From Sphingobacteriales bacterium TSM_CSS (lineage in GTDB: Bacteria > Bacteroidota > Bacteroidia > Chitinophagales > UBA2359): a stretch of DNA of 51,074 bases. The DNA lies in assembly GCA_002212985.1 (NCBI GenBank), contig NBMY01000108.1, positions 1 through 51,074 of the forward strand. The letters are read 5' to 3'. A program made the position numbers and the translations under genes. This document shows, piece by piece, positions 17,944-26,563 of this stretch. Every line of letters begins with the position of its first letter. Within the stretch, counting starts at the first letter, position 1. Below the pieces are notes generated by a model. It did not search any database, was not told where the DNA came from, and saw only the letters and a program-made list of their open reading frames with translations.

Positions 17944-18921
17944 ATGAGCACGCAAAACAACTCAAGACAGTATTTGTATTTAGGTCTTATTGCCTTACTT
18001 TTCCTGTTAAACATCTTTTTGTTTATTAAAAACCAAAGCCTGAAGAAAGAACACAAAGATACCGTACAAGTTCTTGAAACCGAAAAAAGTGATTTACAAA
18101 GTGAGTACCAAAAAACATTGGCCGAATTAGACCAATATAAGATTGACGTTCAGCAAAAAGACAGTACGCTTACCGGGTTAGAAAGCCAGATAGCACAGCA
18201 AAAATCGGAAATTGAGCGCATTTTATCTAAAAGCAATGCCTCTAAAAGAGAATTGGAACAAGCCCGCACCCTCATTGCCTCGCTGCAAACTTCGGCCGAT
18301 GATTACAAAAGGCAAATTGATGCACTTACGTATCAAAATAAGCAACTTACCCAGGAGAATACGGGTTTAAAAACAGATATTGCCCAAAAGGAGCAGACCA
18401 TACAGGAAAAATCTGCCAATATATCGCAATTAGAGTCGGAAAAATCGGAATTATCGGCAGTTAAACAAACCCTGTCTGAGCAAAAAGACCAACTATCGGC
18501 TACCGTACAACGCGGCTCGGTCATGCAGGCAGCCAACATTACCGGTTCTGCGGTAAATCTTAAAAAAGGAGGTAAAGAAGTAACCACCTCGCGTGCAAAA
18601 AGAACCGACCAGTTGAAAGTGTGTTTCGATGTTATGCGCAACCCCATTGCAAAAGCAGGAAAAAAAGAAATTGTGCTGCGCATTATCAGCCCCAAAGGCG
18701 ATGCTTTGTCGGTTGAATCTATGGGTTCGGGTGTGTTTACCCACGGCGATACAGGTGAGCAGATGAAATACACCACTAAAGCCACTATAGACTACCAAAA
18801 CCAGTCGGAAAATTATTGCATGTATTGGGAGCAAAACTCGCCGTTTGAAAAAGGCAACTACACTGCCGAAATTTACAACGAGGGTTACCTGATTGGCAGC
18901 GGCGCTTTCAGTATTAAATAA
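17944..18921 (+). CDS. Membrane-anchored long coiled-coil protein
   Basis: The 325-residue protein has one N-terminal transmembrane helix (YLYLGLIALLFLLNIFLFI, about 11-29). A heptad-rich, Lys/Glu/Gln coiled coil runs from about 30 to 185, followed by a globular beta-rich C-terminal domain (about 190-325; KVCFDVMRNPIAKAGKKEI to EGYLIGSGAFSIK). The orientation suggests the coiled coil faces the periplasm. I do not recognise a named family; the C-terminal part recurs in Bacteroidota. It is divergent from the methyltransferase gene with only 73 bp between starts. Confidence 0.8.
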   Translation: MSTQNNSRQYLYLGLIALLFLLNIFLFIKNQSLKKEHKDTVQVLETEKSDLQSEYQKTLAELDQYKIDVQQKDSTLTGLESQIAQQKSEIERILSKSNASKRELEQARTLIASLQTSADDYKRQIDALTYQNKQLTQENTGLKTDIAQKEQTIQEKSANISQLESEKSELSAVKQTLSEQKDQLSATVQRGSVMQAANITGSAVNLKKGGKEVTTSRAKRTDQLKVCFDVMRNPIAKAGKKEIVLRIISPKGDALSVESMGSGVFTHGDTGEQMKYTTKATIDYQNQSENYCMYWEQNSPFEKGNYTAEIYNEGYLIGSGAFSIK

Positions 18922-18944
18922 GCTGAGCTGCATAAATAAGCTGC

Positions 18945-18981
18945 AAAGCCCTGTTTTGCCGTTTGGGTAAAACAGGGCTTT
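18945..18981. terminator. Bidirectional terminator between convergent genes
   Basis: A perfect 13-bp inverted repeat (AAAGCCCTGTTTT / AAAACAGGGCTTT) with an 11-nt loop. It lies 23 bp after the coiled-coil gene and 5 bp after the stop of the convergent oxidoreductase, so it can end both transcripts. Confidence 0.8.
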
Positions 18982-18986
18982 TGCGT

Positions 18987-20042
18987 TTACCCATTTGTCA
19001 AAAACGGTTCAATAGCCACTTCGGAGGGTAAAGTATGGTTGTACAACAGGTGGTTGGCAAGCAAATGGCCAAAATAAGCGCTCATTAATACGCCTTTGGT
19101 ACCCAACCCGTTAAAAATAGCTACCTGCTTGTATTGGGGATGCGTGCCCAATAAAGGACGGCGTTTATCGGTACTGGGTCTTACGCCGGCCAGGTGTTTT
19201 ACCACGCGGTAGGGCATTGACAGCATTCGTTGCAGGGCAGTTTCTATTTCCTGACGGCTGGCAGCGCTGGGTTGTTCATCTATGGTATCATGAATGTACT
19301 GCGACCCGGCCCAAAAAGTGCCATCGGGAAGCGGTACCAGAAATACGCCGCCTTTTACCAAACTATTGCCCAAATTCAGTCCGGGCACATCAACAATCAA
19401 TACTTCTCCCTTGTTGGGCGCAAAAGGCAACGTAGAAAAATAAGGATTGTTGCCGGCAAGATAGCCTTCGCAAAATACTATCTGGTTTGCCTCTATGTTT
19501 TTCCATTTTACCCCACCCGATGGCATTAACTGCACATCGTTGGCCAATACACGGTCGTTTACCAAACAACCCTGTTGCTGCAAATAGTTGCGGTAGGCGG
19601 CAATCAGCAAGGATGAATTGAGGTAGCCGCCGCTTACCCGTGCAATGCCGGCAGTTTCTTTAAAGGCAGGATGCCACCCGCCCCGTTCTACCGCTGTAAT
19701 ATAGTTGGTATAGCCCTCGGTTGCAGAGCGGGCAGTAAAATTGTTCAGGTCGAATTCGGTTTGCAGCAGCCATACTATATGACGGTTATGCCACGCCTGT
19801 ATGCCAAGTAGTTTTTCCAGACTGCGGTAAGCCGGTACTGCAAAATCTATCATAGTATCGAAGAGCCAGCTTTTTACCAATTTTCGTCCGGTAACCGGGT
19901 TTACAATACCCGATGAAATATTGCTTGCCGATGAAGGGTTGCTGTAGTCAACTACTACAATACTGCAGCCGGCTTGTTGCAAAAAATAACTTAGCCACGT
20001 ACCGGCCAACCCCTGCCCAACAATAAGAAAATCTGTTTGCAT
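18987..20042 (-). CDS. FAD-dependent oxidoreductase (D-amino-acid-oxidase/DAO fold)
   Basis: The 351-residue protein begins QTDFLIVGQGLAGTWLSYFL, an FAD-binding GxGxxG Rossmann motif, followed by IVVVDYSNPSSASNISSGIV. The C-terminal LAGVRPSTDKRRPLLGTHP and IFNGLGTKGVLMSAYFG match the second FAD-contact region of the DAO family, which includes glycine oxidase and the MnmC C-terminal domain. The substrate cannot be determined. No signal peptide is seen, so it is likely cytoplasmic. Confidence 0.85.
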   Translation of the reverse strand: MQTDFLIVGQGLAGTWLSYFLQQAGCSIVVVDYSNPSSASNISSGIVNPVTGRKLVKSWLFDTMIDFAVPAYRSLEKLLGIQAWHNRHIVWLLQTEFDLNNFTARSATEGYTNYITAVERGGWHPAFKETAGIARVSGGYLNSSLLIAAYRNYLQQQGCLVNDRVLANDVQLMPSGGVKWKNIEANQIVFCEGYLAGNNPYFSTLPFAPNKGEVLIVDVPGLNLGNSLVKGGVFLVPLPDGTFWAGSQYIHDTIDEQPSAASRQEIETALQRMLSMPYRVVKHLAGVRPSTDKRRPLLGTHPQYKQVAIFNGLGTKGVLMSAYFGHLLANHLLYNHTLPSEVAIEPFLTNG

Positions 20043-20060
20043 ACGCCATAGGGTTAATAA

Positions 20061-20091
20061 AGAAAAGGCGGTACAAAATACCGCCTTTTCT
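20061..20091 (-). terminator. Terminator after the second Crp/Fnr gene
   Basis: A perfect 13-bp inverted repeat (AGAAAAGGCGGTA / TACCGCCTTTTCT) with a 5-nt loop, 60 bp beyond the stop of the Crp/Fnr gene and just upstream of the oxidoreductase start. Confidence 0.75.
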
Positions 20092-20151
20092 TTATTGCTA
20101 AGGTCTGTTTGACTATTTTAAATTATGGAATTTACACCCGCTCAAATCGGT

Positions 20152-20838
20152 TTAGTGCAGTTTCGATACATCTCTGATGAGAATGTTTTTTCGGTATATG
20201 TAAATGAGGTTCAGTTTTTTTAGGTCGTTTAAAACAGTTGTAACAGTTTGGCGCGAGGTGGCAGTTATGTTGGCTATTTCCTGATGGGTTAAAAATTGTT
20301 TGAGCAATACTTCGTAGCCCACTTTAATGCCGGTGTTTCCGGCGCATTCTATCAAAAACTCCACAATACGGCTTCGGGCATCTTTAAACACCATTGACTC
20401 TAATCGGCGGTCGGCGGCTACAAGACGATTGCCAATGTGCGATATGATTTTAATGCTCATTTCGGGGTAATCCTGCAATAAGCGCAGCAGGTTAAGCGCC
20501 GATATGGCATACACTTTTACTTCCTGATTCATGGCTCGGGCAAAATCGGTTCTTTTGGTTTCGCCGGCAAGGCACAACTCACCCACCATTTCGTTGGCAT
20601 TTACAATTGATTTTATTACTTCTTTGTTTTCTGCCGATCGGCTGCCAATTTTAATGCGGCCCTGCCTTATAAAATATACGGTATCGGCCACATCGCCCGG
20701 GCGGTAAAGATAGCCGTTTTTGGGTATGGTTCGCTGTTCGGCAATTTGCGAAATGCGCAGCATTTCGGTTTCGCTCAACATATTGGCAAGGGTAATAAGC
20801 GGAGTTGTTATTCGGGCTTCGGTAGTAATGGTGTGCAT
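20152..20838 (-). CDS. Crp/Fnr-family transcriptional regulator
   Basis: The 228-residue protein has a cyclic-nucleotide-binding fold (about 25-140; YLYRPGDVADTVYFIRQGRIKIG, NEMVGELCLAGETKRTDFARA) and a winged helix (about 165-220; LLKQFLTHQEIANITATSRQTVTTVLNDLKKLNLI). The GELCLAGETKRTDFARA stretch resembles the cAMP-binding cassette (GELALIYGTPRAAT) more than the cysteine-bearing one of the other regulator here. The target is unknown. It is followed by its own terminator. Confidence 0.85.
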   Translation of the reverse strand: MHTITTEARITTPLITLANMLSETEMLRISQIAEQRTIPKNGYLYRPGDVADTVYFIRQGRIKIGSRSAENKEVIKSIVNANEMVGELCLAGETKRTDFARAMNQEVKVYAISALNLLRLLQDYPEMSIKIISHIGNRLVAADRRLESMVFKDARSRIVEFLIECAGNTGIKVGYEVLLKQFLTHQEIANITATSRQTVTTVLNDLKKLNLIYIYRKNILIRDVSKLH

Positions 20839-21304
20839 GATGTGATATATTTTTTTCGGTTTACAATGCTGTTTTATTTTGGCACAGTATTAATTGCTGC
20901 TCAAAAAAACGGAGTTTCCAGATGCTTACCAAATACAATTTTAGCCGGTTTCCAAAAAAAGAAGGTTTAAGTTAAAGCCAAACACCCCGTGTCTTCTTAT
21001 ATAAATTATTCATTTTCAGCTACTTACAACAAACTTTTGCAAAACAAAAAGCTGCTTTTTCCCCAGAAAGAGAAAAAAATCGACAAAAAAACCCAACAGT
21101 TTCCAGAAAAAAATGCAAGTTGTACACCTTTTACCGGCCACAAAATAAGCAGCAAAAGCATTTTTGTTGCAACAAAATTGCAATCTGTACGACAAGACAC
21201 GCTCTTTCTGCTAGTAAAAAAACCCCGCAACAACAAGGTGCGGGGTATATTTAAAACACCAGCAATAATTACTCTGGTATCATTGGGGTAAAAAACAGCG
21301 CCGA
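20839..21304. other. Intergenic region upstream of the Crp/Fnr gene
   Basis: 466 A/T-rich bases hold the terminator at 21222-21246 and presumably the Crp/Fnr promoter, although no TAnnTTTG box stands out. A 100-codon plus-strand frame at 20989-21291 is Lys- and Ser-rich, low-complexity and crosses the terminator, so I do not call it a gene. Confidence 0.4.
21222..21246 (-). terminator. Terminator after the DUF5916 gene
   Basis: ACCCCGCA / TGCGGGGT stem with a 9-nt loop, followed on the minus strand by seven T, 58 bp past the stop of the 21305-23830 gene. Confidence 0.8.
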
Positions 21305-23830
21305 TTATGCTGTTTTTTTCCTTTTGAGTGACAGGTAATCTATGAAGTACAAAATTTTTACCGAAAGGTTATTGGTTTGGTCATTGCCAAGCGTGCGTTG
21401 CAAGTTATCTGCATACCCGTTTCCGGTTTGCCGGGTAAAGCGGTAAATGGCGTTTTTCCAAACCACGCTCACTTCGCTGCCGGGGGCAAATTGCCATGTA
21501 TAAACCATGTCAATGTTAAAGGCATTAAAACTGGCATTGTGCAAGGTTTCTCCTTCTTCGTTCAGACCGGTATAATCGGTATCGGCAAGCAGCCCGTTGT
21601 TTTGGAGGTAGTAGTATTTTTGGTAAACGGCTTCAGAAAAATAATGCCGCATTCTGAAGGTTAGTCCCATGCGGTTGGTAAAAATGTAGTTTGCCGAAAA
21701 TACGTTTTCAATCGTATGTACATTGCGGCGGCCAAAAATGATATCGGTTTCCTTGCCGTCGCGAAAACTTACAAAGCCTACATCTTTCATAAAATTGTAG
21801 CTGTCAAAATCGAACCGGAACTGAAGTTTGTTGGAAACACGCACAATAGGGCTTAACCCGAAATTGATGTTGCGCCGCCCTTCTCCATCGTTAAAAATCC
21901 GGTAGTTTGCTCTACCGTCAAGGGCAAAGCGTTTATCGTAGTTGCTCGAAAACCAGCCCCCTATGTTGTAGTTTTTGGGAAACGTAAAATAGCGTCCCTG
22001 TACGCGGGGTTCATAAAAATCGTAGGTTGTTACCGGTTCAATCCACGTCCATGCACCCATGCTGAGTTGCTTGCGGGTAGTGGTCCATGCTTCGGAACTG
22101 ACGGCAAAGTTATGAAAAGCACCGGGTTTGTAAATGCGCAGGTACTCTACCCTTGCAGAGGTAAACAAGTTTAAAAACCTTCCGAAAGGCTTGTAAATAT
22201 TATACCTGAACTGTGCGCCAGATGAAACAAGGTTGTTTATGGTAAGGTACCCCAAATCGTTGTGGTCATAGGTATTGCTTATAATGCCGTGCCATACGTT
22301 AAACTGGGTGTTGCCACTTATTTTACCACCGCTTATGTTGTATTGATAACCGGTACCGGGGTTGGTAAAGCCGTTGGCATATTTCTGGCTAAGGGCAGCC
22401 GTGCCGTTTATGGCATACGTATTTTTTTTGTTAGCCAACCTGAATTCGGTACCGCTTACATTGGCTTCGGGGGTTGCGCCGCTGCGGAAAACATTGGTGT
22501 TAATAAAACTCACATAGGAGTTGTTTTTCAGATTTTGGTCCAGCACAAAAATATTGTAATTGGTAAGCGGCTGGGTTAAAATTTCGCGTGTTTGGTTTTC
22601 TGAATTTTTAATGGTGGCATGGCTGGGTGCGGTAATAGAATTTAGCACCCCAATGCCCAATCCGCCGGCCGTTCGGCCCGATATTTTGGTGGAATTGAGC
22701 AATTGAACTTCGGAAGGATTGTTGGATATGGTTTCGCCCTCCTGTAATTGCTCCTGTACCGAATAATAGCCCGAAGGACTACCACCAATGCGCCTGGAGT
22801 AAAACAGCCCGGCTTTGCCAAACAACTCGGTTCCTTCGGTAAAAAACTGCCGGTTTTCATTAAAGCGCACCTCAAAAGGTGAAAGGTTCAGCACCTGATT
22901 ATCGGATTGGGTTTGCCCGAAATCCGGAACCAAGGTCATATCAAGGGTAAAAGCATCGTTAATGCCGTATTTAATATCCATACCGGCGTTAAACCCTTTA
23001 GAAAAACCGCTTTCCCCGTCTTTCACATATTGATGTTCAACATTGGCCGATACATAGGGATAGAAAAACAACCGCACAGGTGCCTGTATTTCGTCTAATC
23101 CGGTTAACCTGCCCGATTGGTTGAGGAAACCGCTGATTTCAGGTTTAATTTCATTCCAAGCCGATTTTTCGCGATAGCGCCGCACAAGCCTTACAAAATT
23201 AATGTTCCACGTTTGCTTATCGGCATTGGCAAACCTGAAAGCCGAAAAAGGAATACGCATTTCGGCTACCCAACCTTGTTCATTGCGCGAGGCTGCACTC
23301 TGCCAAACGGCATTCCATGCAACTTCTTCGCCCTGTGCAGTGTATTTTATATCGGTTTGCACGCCGGCAGCGGTAAGTATAAAGCCAAGCCCGTTCAGGC
23401 CGTCCTGATAGGCATCTACCACCACGCCAAACCAGTCGGCATTTCCCAAATCATCTCGCCTCGATAACTGGTGCAAAATACTGTCGGGTTTGGTATCATG
23501 CAAATGAGCAGCTATGTACAAAGCGTTGTCATCATACATTACATATACTTCGGTTTTTTGCCTTGAGGGAACACCGGGTTGCGGTTCAATTTGTATAAAC
23601 CCATCTGCCAGCGGTGTAGTGGCAGAAGTCCAGGCTTCATCGGCCAGGTTGCCGTCTATTTTAGGCGGTTTTACAAGGCGTTGCGTTACCAGTTCTTTTT
23701 GCTCGCCTTTGTTGGTGTAGGTTATGCGGTTGCGCGATGTACCCGTTTCTGATTCACAATCTTCTTCTGCGGCGGCCAATAAAGCCAACGGCGCCTGTAA
23801 CAACAGGCAATAAACAAGCAGTTTTTTCAT
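21305..23830 (-). CDS. DUF5916 outer-membrane protein with CBM9-like N-terminal domain
   Basis: 841 residues from the ATG at 23830 (MKKLLVYCLLLQAPLALLAA, a signal peptide). An in-frame start 11 codons upstream is less likely. Residues ~45-220 form a family-9 carbohydrate-binding-like sandwich (PKIDGNLADEAW, TEVYVMYDDNALYIAAHL). The remainder, from about 240, is a long beta-rich region with barrel-type alternation (NISGGKISGNTQFNVWHG, FRMRHYFSEAVYQKYYYL, MVYTWQFAPGSEVSVVWKN). This is the arrangement of DUF5916 proteins of Bacteroidota, whose function is not established. It has its own terminator. Confidence 0.85.
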   Translation of the reverse strand: MKKLLVYCLLLQAPLALLAAAEEDCESETGTSRNRITYTNKGEQKELVTQRLVKPPKIDGNLADEAWTSATTPLADGFIQIEPQPGVPSRQKTEVYVMYDDNALYIAAHLHDTKPDSILHQLSRRDDLGNADWFGVVVDAYQDGLNGLGFILTAAGVQTDIKYTAQGEEVAWNAVWQSAASRNEQGWVAEMRIPFSAFRFANADKQTWNINFVRLVRRYREKSAWNEIKPEISGFLNQSGRLTGLDEIQAPVRLFFYPYVSANVEHQYVKDGESGFSKGFNAGMDIKYGINDAFTLDMTLVPDFGQTQSDNQVLNLSPFEVRFNENRQFFTEGTELFGKAGLFYSRRIGGSPSGYYSVQEQLQEGETISNNPSEVQLLNSTKISGRTAGGLGIGVLNSITAPSHATIKNSENQTREILTQPLTNYNIFVLDQNLKNNSYVSFINTNVFRSGATPEANVSGTEFRLANKKNTYAINGTAALSQKYANGFTNPGTGYQYNISGGKISGNTQFNVWHGIISNTYDHNDLGYLTINNLVSSGAQFRYNIYKPFGRFLNLFTSARVEYLRIYKPGAFHNFAVSSEAWTTTRKQLSMGAWTWIEPVTTYDFYEPRVQGRYFTFPKNYNIGGWFSSNYDKRFALDGRANYRIFNDGEGRRNINFGLSPIVRVSNKLQFRFDFDSYNFMKDVGFVSFRDGKETDIIFGRRNVHTIENVFSANYIFTNRMGLTFRMRHYFSEAVYQKYYYLQNNGLLADTDYTGLNEEGETLHNASFNAFNIDMVYTWQFAPGSEVSVVWKNAIYRFTRQTGNGYADNLQRTLGNDQTNNLSVKILYFIDYLSLKRKKTA

Positions 23831-24034
23831 AGTGTATAGCATTAGGGAGATGAGTAGCGGCAAAAACCGAGGTAAATTTGAGCAATAATAAACTGCTGTA
23901 AAGCTGTTTAACCCTGTTTAACATAAGTTTTAACAAACATTAACGCAAACAAAACCAATAGGGGCAAACAACCATTTAGCAGTGGAATATCGTTTATAGT
24001 TTGTTAGTAAACACCTTCTTAAAAAACTTACCTC

Positions 24035-24778
24035 ATGCGTTTAATTTTCGTATCGCTATTATTGTTGTTTGCATGCCTGTACACCTTTGCTCAAAAGAAA
24101 ATGCAAGATGTGGTTTACCTTAAAAACGGCTCTGTTCTGCGGGGAACATTGGTAACAACTCAAAATGCCGGAAAAGTTGCCATACAAATTGTTGGCAACA
24201 GTTTGTTTGTTTTTGATGCTGCCGAAGTAGAAAAAATAACCACCGAACCCAAACGGGCAACCCTTGAGCCTAAAAAACGCGGCTTTGCCAATACCACCGA
24301 ACTGGGGCTGCTGGCAGGGGGCAGCAACAGCAGTCCGGCCATGAGTTTGGTTACGGTAAACGGCTATACCCTTACCCCCTATACTACAATAGGCATTGGC
24401 ACCGGCATTCAGTTTTGGTGGGATTTATACCAAAGTAACGGATGGTATTACTATAACAACACTTCAAAGATAATTCCGCTTTTTGCCGATGTGCGGGGCG
24501 ATTTATTGCCCCGAAACAAAATTACCCCTTTATATTATGCCCGTTTTGGCTACGGGTTTGCTATTTCGCCCGACGAAGCAATCAATTCTAAAGGCGGTGT
24601 TATGTTTAGCGCCGGCGCCGGTTTTAAAATAAGAGGTACCGAAAATTTAGGATGGTTTTTGTCTGTAGGCTACCACTACCAGAAAAGCTACTCGGAATAC
24701 CCCATATGGGACGGCACATCTATTAAAACAGACCTGCGGCTAAGAAGAATTGCCCTGCAAACGGGCATATCATTTTAA
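24035..24778 (+). CDS. Predicted outer-membrane beta-barrel protein, uncharacterised
   Basis: The 247-residue protein has a signal peptide (MRLIFVSLLLLFACLYTFAQ). A short domain (about 22-70) reads QDVVYLKNGSVLRGTLV and VEKITTEP, a small beta motif common in Bacteroidota exported proteins. From about 85 on, strands such as TTELGLLAGGSN, TPYTTIGIGTGIQFW, YARFGYGFAISP and GWFLSVGYHYQKSY suggest an eight-stranded barrel ending in the aromatic-spaced RRIALQTGISF. No named family is recognised. It is divergent from the DUF5916 gene. Confidence 0.7.
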   Translation: MRLIFVSLLLLFACLYTFAQKKMQDVVYLKNGSVLRGTLVTTQNAGKVAIQIVGNSLFVFDAAEVEKITTEPKRATLEPKKRGFANTTELGLLAGGSNSSPAMSLVTVNGYTLTPYTTIGIGTGIQFWWDLYQSNGWYYYNNTSKIIPLFADVRGDLLPRNKITPLYYARFGYGFAISPDEAINSKGGVMFSAGAGFKIRGTENLGWFLSVGYHYQKSYSEYPIWDGTSIKTDLRLRRIALQTGISF

Positions 24779-24890
24779 GCGCTTACCAAACATCATGGGG
24801 TAAACACAATGCAAGTTACCTCATTTAAAGTAATACTTTAAGCGGCAAAGAGGGGCAGCCGGCAGCATTGGGTATTTACCAACTTTCTGC

Positions 24891-24898
24891 TAACTTTG
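24891..24898 (+). promoter_or_regulatory. -7 box (TAACTTTG) of rsmI
   Basis: Exact TAnnTTTG, 38 nt before the rsmI ATG. An ATTG ending 20 bp upstream may serve as the -33 box. This rules out the ORF start at 24868. Confidence 0.55.
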
Positions 24899-24936
24899 TC
24901 CGGCCGGATAAATTGCATATAGCATATTACATTTTT

Positions 24937-25611
24937 ATGTCGAAACTATACCTCGTACCTACACCCATAGGCAACTTAGAAGATATTACCCTTCGGGCAT
25001 TGCGTATTTTGAAAGAAGTAGCGCTTATACTTGCCGAAGACACCCGCAACAGCGGCAAATTGTTGCAGCACTACCAAATTAAAACACCGCTGCAAGCCTA
25101 CCATGCACACAACGAACATACCGCAACAGCCAAAATAGTTGAGAACCTGAAACAGGGAAACACCGCTGCCCTTGTTACCGATGCCGGCACACCCGGCATT
25201 TCGGATCCCGGCTTTTTGCTGGTAAGGGAGTGTATAAAACACGGTATTGCCGTAGAATGCCTGCCGGGGGCTACCGCTTTTGTTCCGGCGTTGGTAAATT
25301 CGGGTTTACCTTGCGACCGATTTTGTTTTGAAGGCTTTTTACCCCACCAAAAAGGGCGTCAAACCCGCCTCAAAACATTATCGGAAGAAACCCGAACCAT
25401 TGTATTGTACGAATCGCCGCACCGATTGCTCAAAACCCTGCAACAATTGTCCGAATTTTTAGGAACAGAACGCCCAGCCTCGGTTAGCCGCGAACTGACC
25501 AAACTATTTGAGGAAACCGCACGCGGCACGCTGACACAACTGATTGCCCATTTTGGCAGCAAAGCCATAAAAGGTGAAATGGTAATTGTAGTGGGCGGGA
25601 AGGAGAAGTGA
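24937..25611 (+). CDS. rsmI: 16S rRNA (cytidine-1402-2'-O) methyltransferase
   Basis: Methylates the 2'-OH of C1402 in 16S rRNA. 224 residues from the ATG at 24937: SKLYLVPTPIGNLEDITLRA is the family N-terminus, followed by AEDTRNSGKLL, LVTDAGTPGISDPG (the SAM-pocket glycine-rich loop), CLPGATAFVPALVNSGL and TIVLYESPHRLLKTL. It is somewhat shorter than the ~280-residue form of many bacteria but typical of Bacteroidota. It converges on the 3-hydroxyacyl-CoA dehydrogenase gene with a 14-bp gap. Confidence 0.95.
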   Translation: MSKLYLVPTPIGNLEDITLRALRILKEVALILAEDTRNSGKLLQHYQIKTPLQAYHAHNEHTATAKIVENLKQGNTAALVTDAGTPGISDPGFLLVRECIKHGIAVECLPGATAFVPALVNSGLPCDRFCFEGFLPHQKGRQTRLKTLSEETRTIVLYESPHRLLKTLQQLSEFLGTERPASVSRELTKLFEETARGTLTQLIAHFGSKAIKGEMVIVVGGKEK

Positions 25612-25625
25612 ACGCAAAAGGGTAG

Positions 25626-26516
25626 TTACCCAAACCTGCCCGAAACCACCAGCTCTTTACCGCCGCCCGAGTAATTGTAAAAACCCTCGCCCGATTTTAT
25701 ACCCAGCCTACCGGCCGTTACCATATTTACCAGCAACGGACACGGAGCATATTTGGGATTGCCAAACCCATCGTGAAGTACTTTCAAAATAGAAAGGCAA
25801 ACATCTAAACCAATAAAATCGGCTAATTGCAGCGGCCCCATAGGATGTGCCATGCCCAATTTCATGACCGTATCTATTTCGGCAACACCGGCAACGCCTT
25901 CGTACAGGGTATAAATGGCTTCATTTATCATAGGCATGAGTATGCGGTTGGCTACAAAACCCGGGTAATCATTGGCTTCTACTGGTATTTTACCCAATTG
26001 TTTGGTAAGTTCTGCTATGGTTTGCGTGGTTTGGGCAGAGGTGGCATAGCCGTTTATTATTTCTACCAGTTTCATTACCGGCACCGGATTCATAAAGTGC
26101 ATACCAATTACTTTATCGGGGCGGTTGGTGGCGGCGGCAATTTTGGTTATTGATATGGAAGATGTATTGCTGGCTAAAATTGCATCGGGTTTACATTCTT
26201 TATCTAACGAAGCAAATATTTTAAGCTTAATATCTGCATTTTCGGTGGCTGCTTCAATTGCCAAATCTACCTTTTCTATGCCCGAATCTTCTATTTTTGA
26301 AAATGTGGAAATATTGGCAAGTGTGGACTGTTTCTGCTCTTCGGTTAACAGACCCTTTTTGATCATGCGGTCAAGGTTGCCGGCAATGGTTGTCATTGCT
26401 TTGTCTAACATGGCATGGTTAAGGTCTATCAGGCTTACGGTGTGTCCGTTCATGGCAAAAACATGGGCAATGCCGTTGCCCATAGTGCCGGCTCCTATTA
26501 CTGCTATGTGGTACAT
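25626..26516 (-). CDS. 3-hydroxybutyryl-CoA dehydrogenase
   Basis: Interconverts acetoacetyl-CoA and 3-hydroxybutyryl-CoA with NAD(H). The 296-residue protein has a Rossmann start (IAVIGAGTMGNGIAHVFA), SNTSSISITKIA, the catalytic HFMNPVPVMKLVEI, and PGFVANRILMPMINEA leading into the C-terminal helical dimer domain with GPLQLADFIGLD. All family signatures are intact. A thiolase lies 16 kb away at 42424-43602. The gene sits 47 bp downstream of the lyase-like gene, on the same strand. Confidence 0.93.
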   Translation of the reverse strand: MYHIAVIGAGTMGNGIAHVFAMNGHTVSLIDLNHAMLDKAMTTIAGNLDRMIKKGLLTEEQKQSTLANISTFSKIEDSGIEKVDLAIEAATENADIKLKIFASLDKECKPDAILASNTSSISITKIAAATNRPDKVIGMHFMNPVPVMKLVEIINGYATSAQTTQTIAELTKQLGKIPVEANDYPGFVANRILMPMINEAIYTLYEGVAGVAEIDTVMKLGMAHPMGPLQLADFIGLDVCLSILKVLHDGFGNPKYAPCPLLVNMVTAGRLGIKSGEGFYNYSGGGKELVVSGRFG

Positions 26517-26563
26517 GTTTATAATGGTGAATGGTTTGAGTGTTACCGTTGTTGTTTTGTTAA

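Noticed and set aside
20989..21291. 100-codon plus-strand ORF between Crp/Fnr and DUF5916 genes
   Set aside because: Low-complexity Lys/Ser/Thr composition in A/T-rich DNA, crosses a clear terminator, and resembles no protein.
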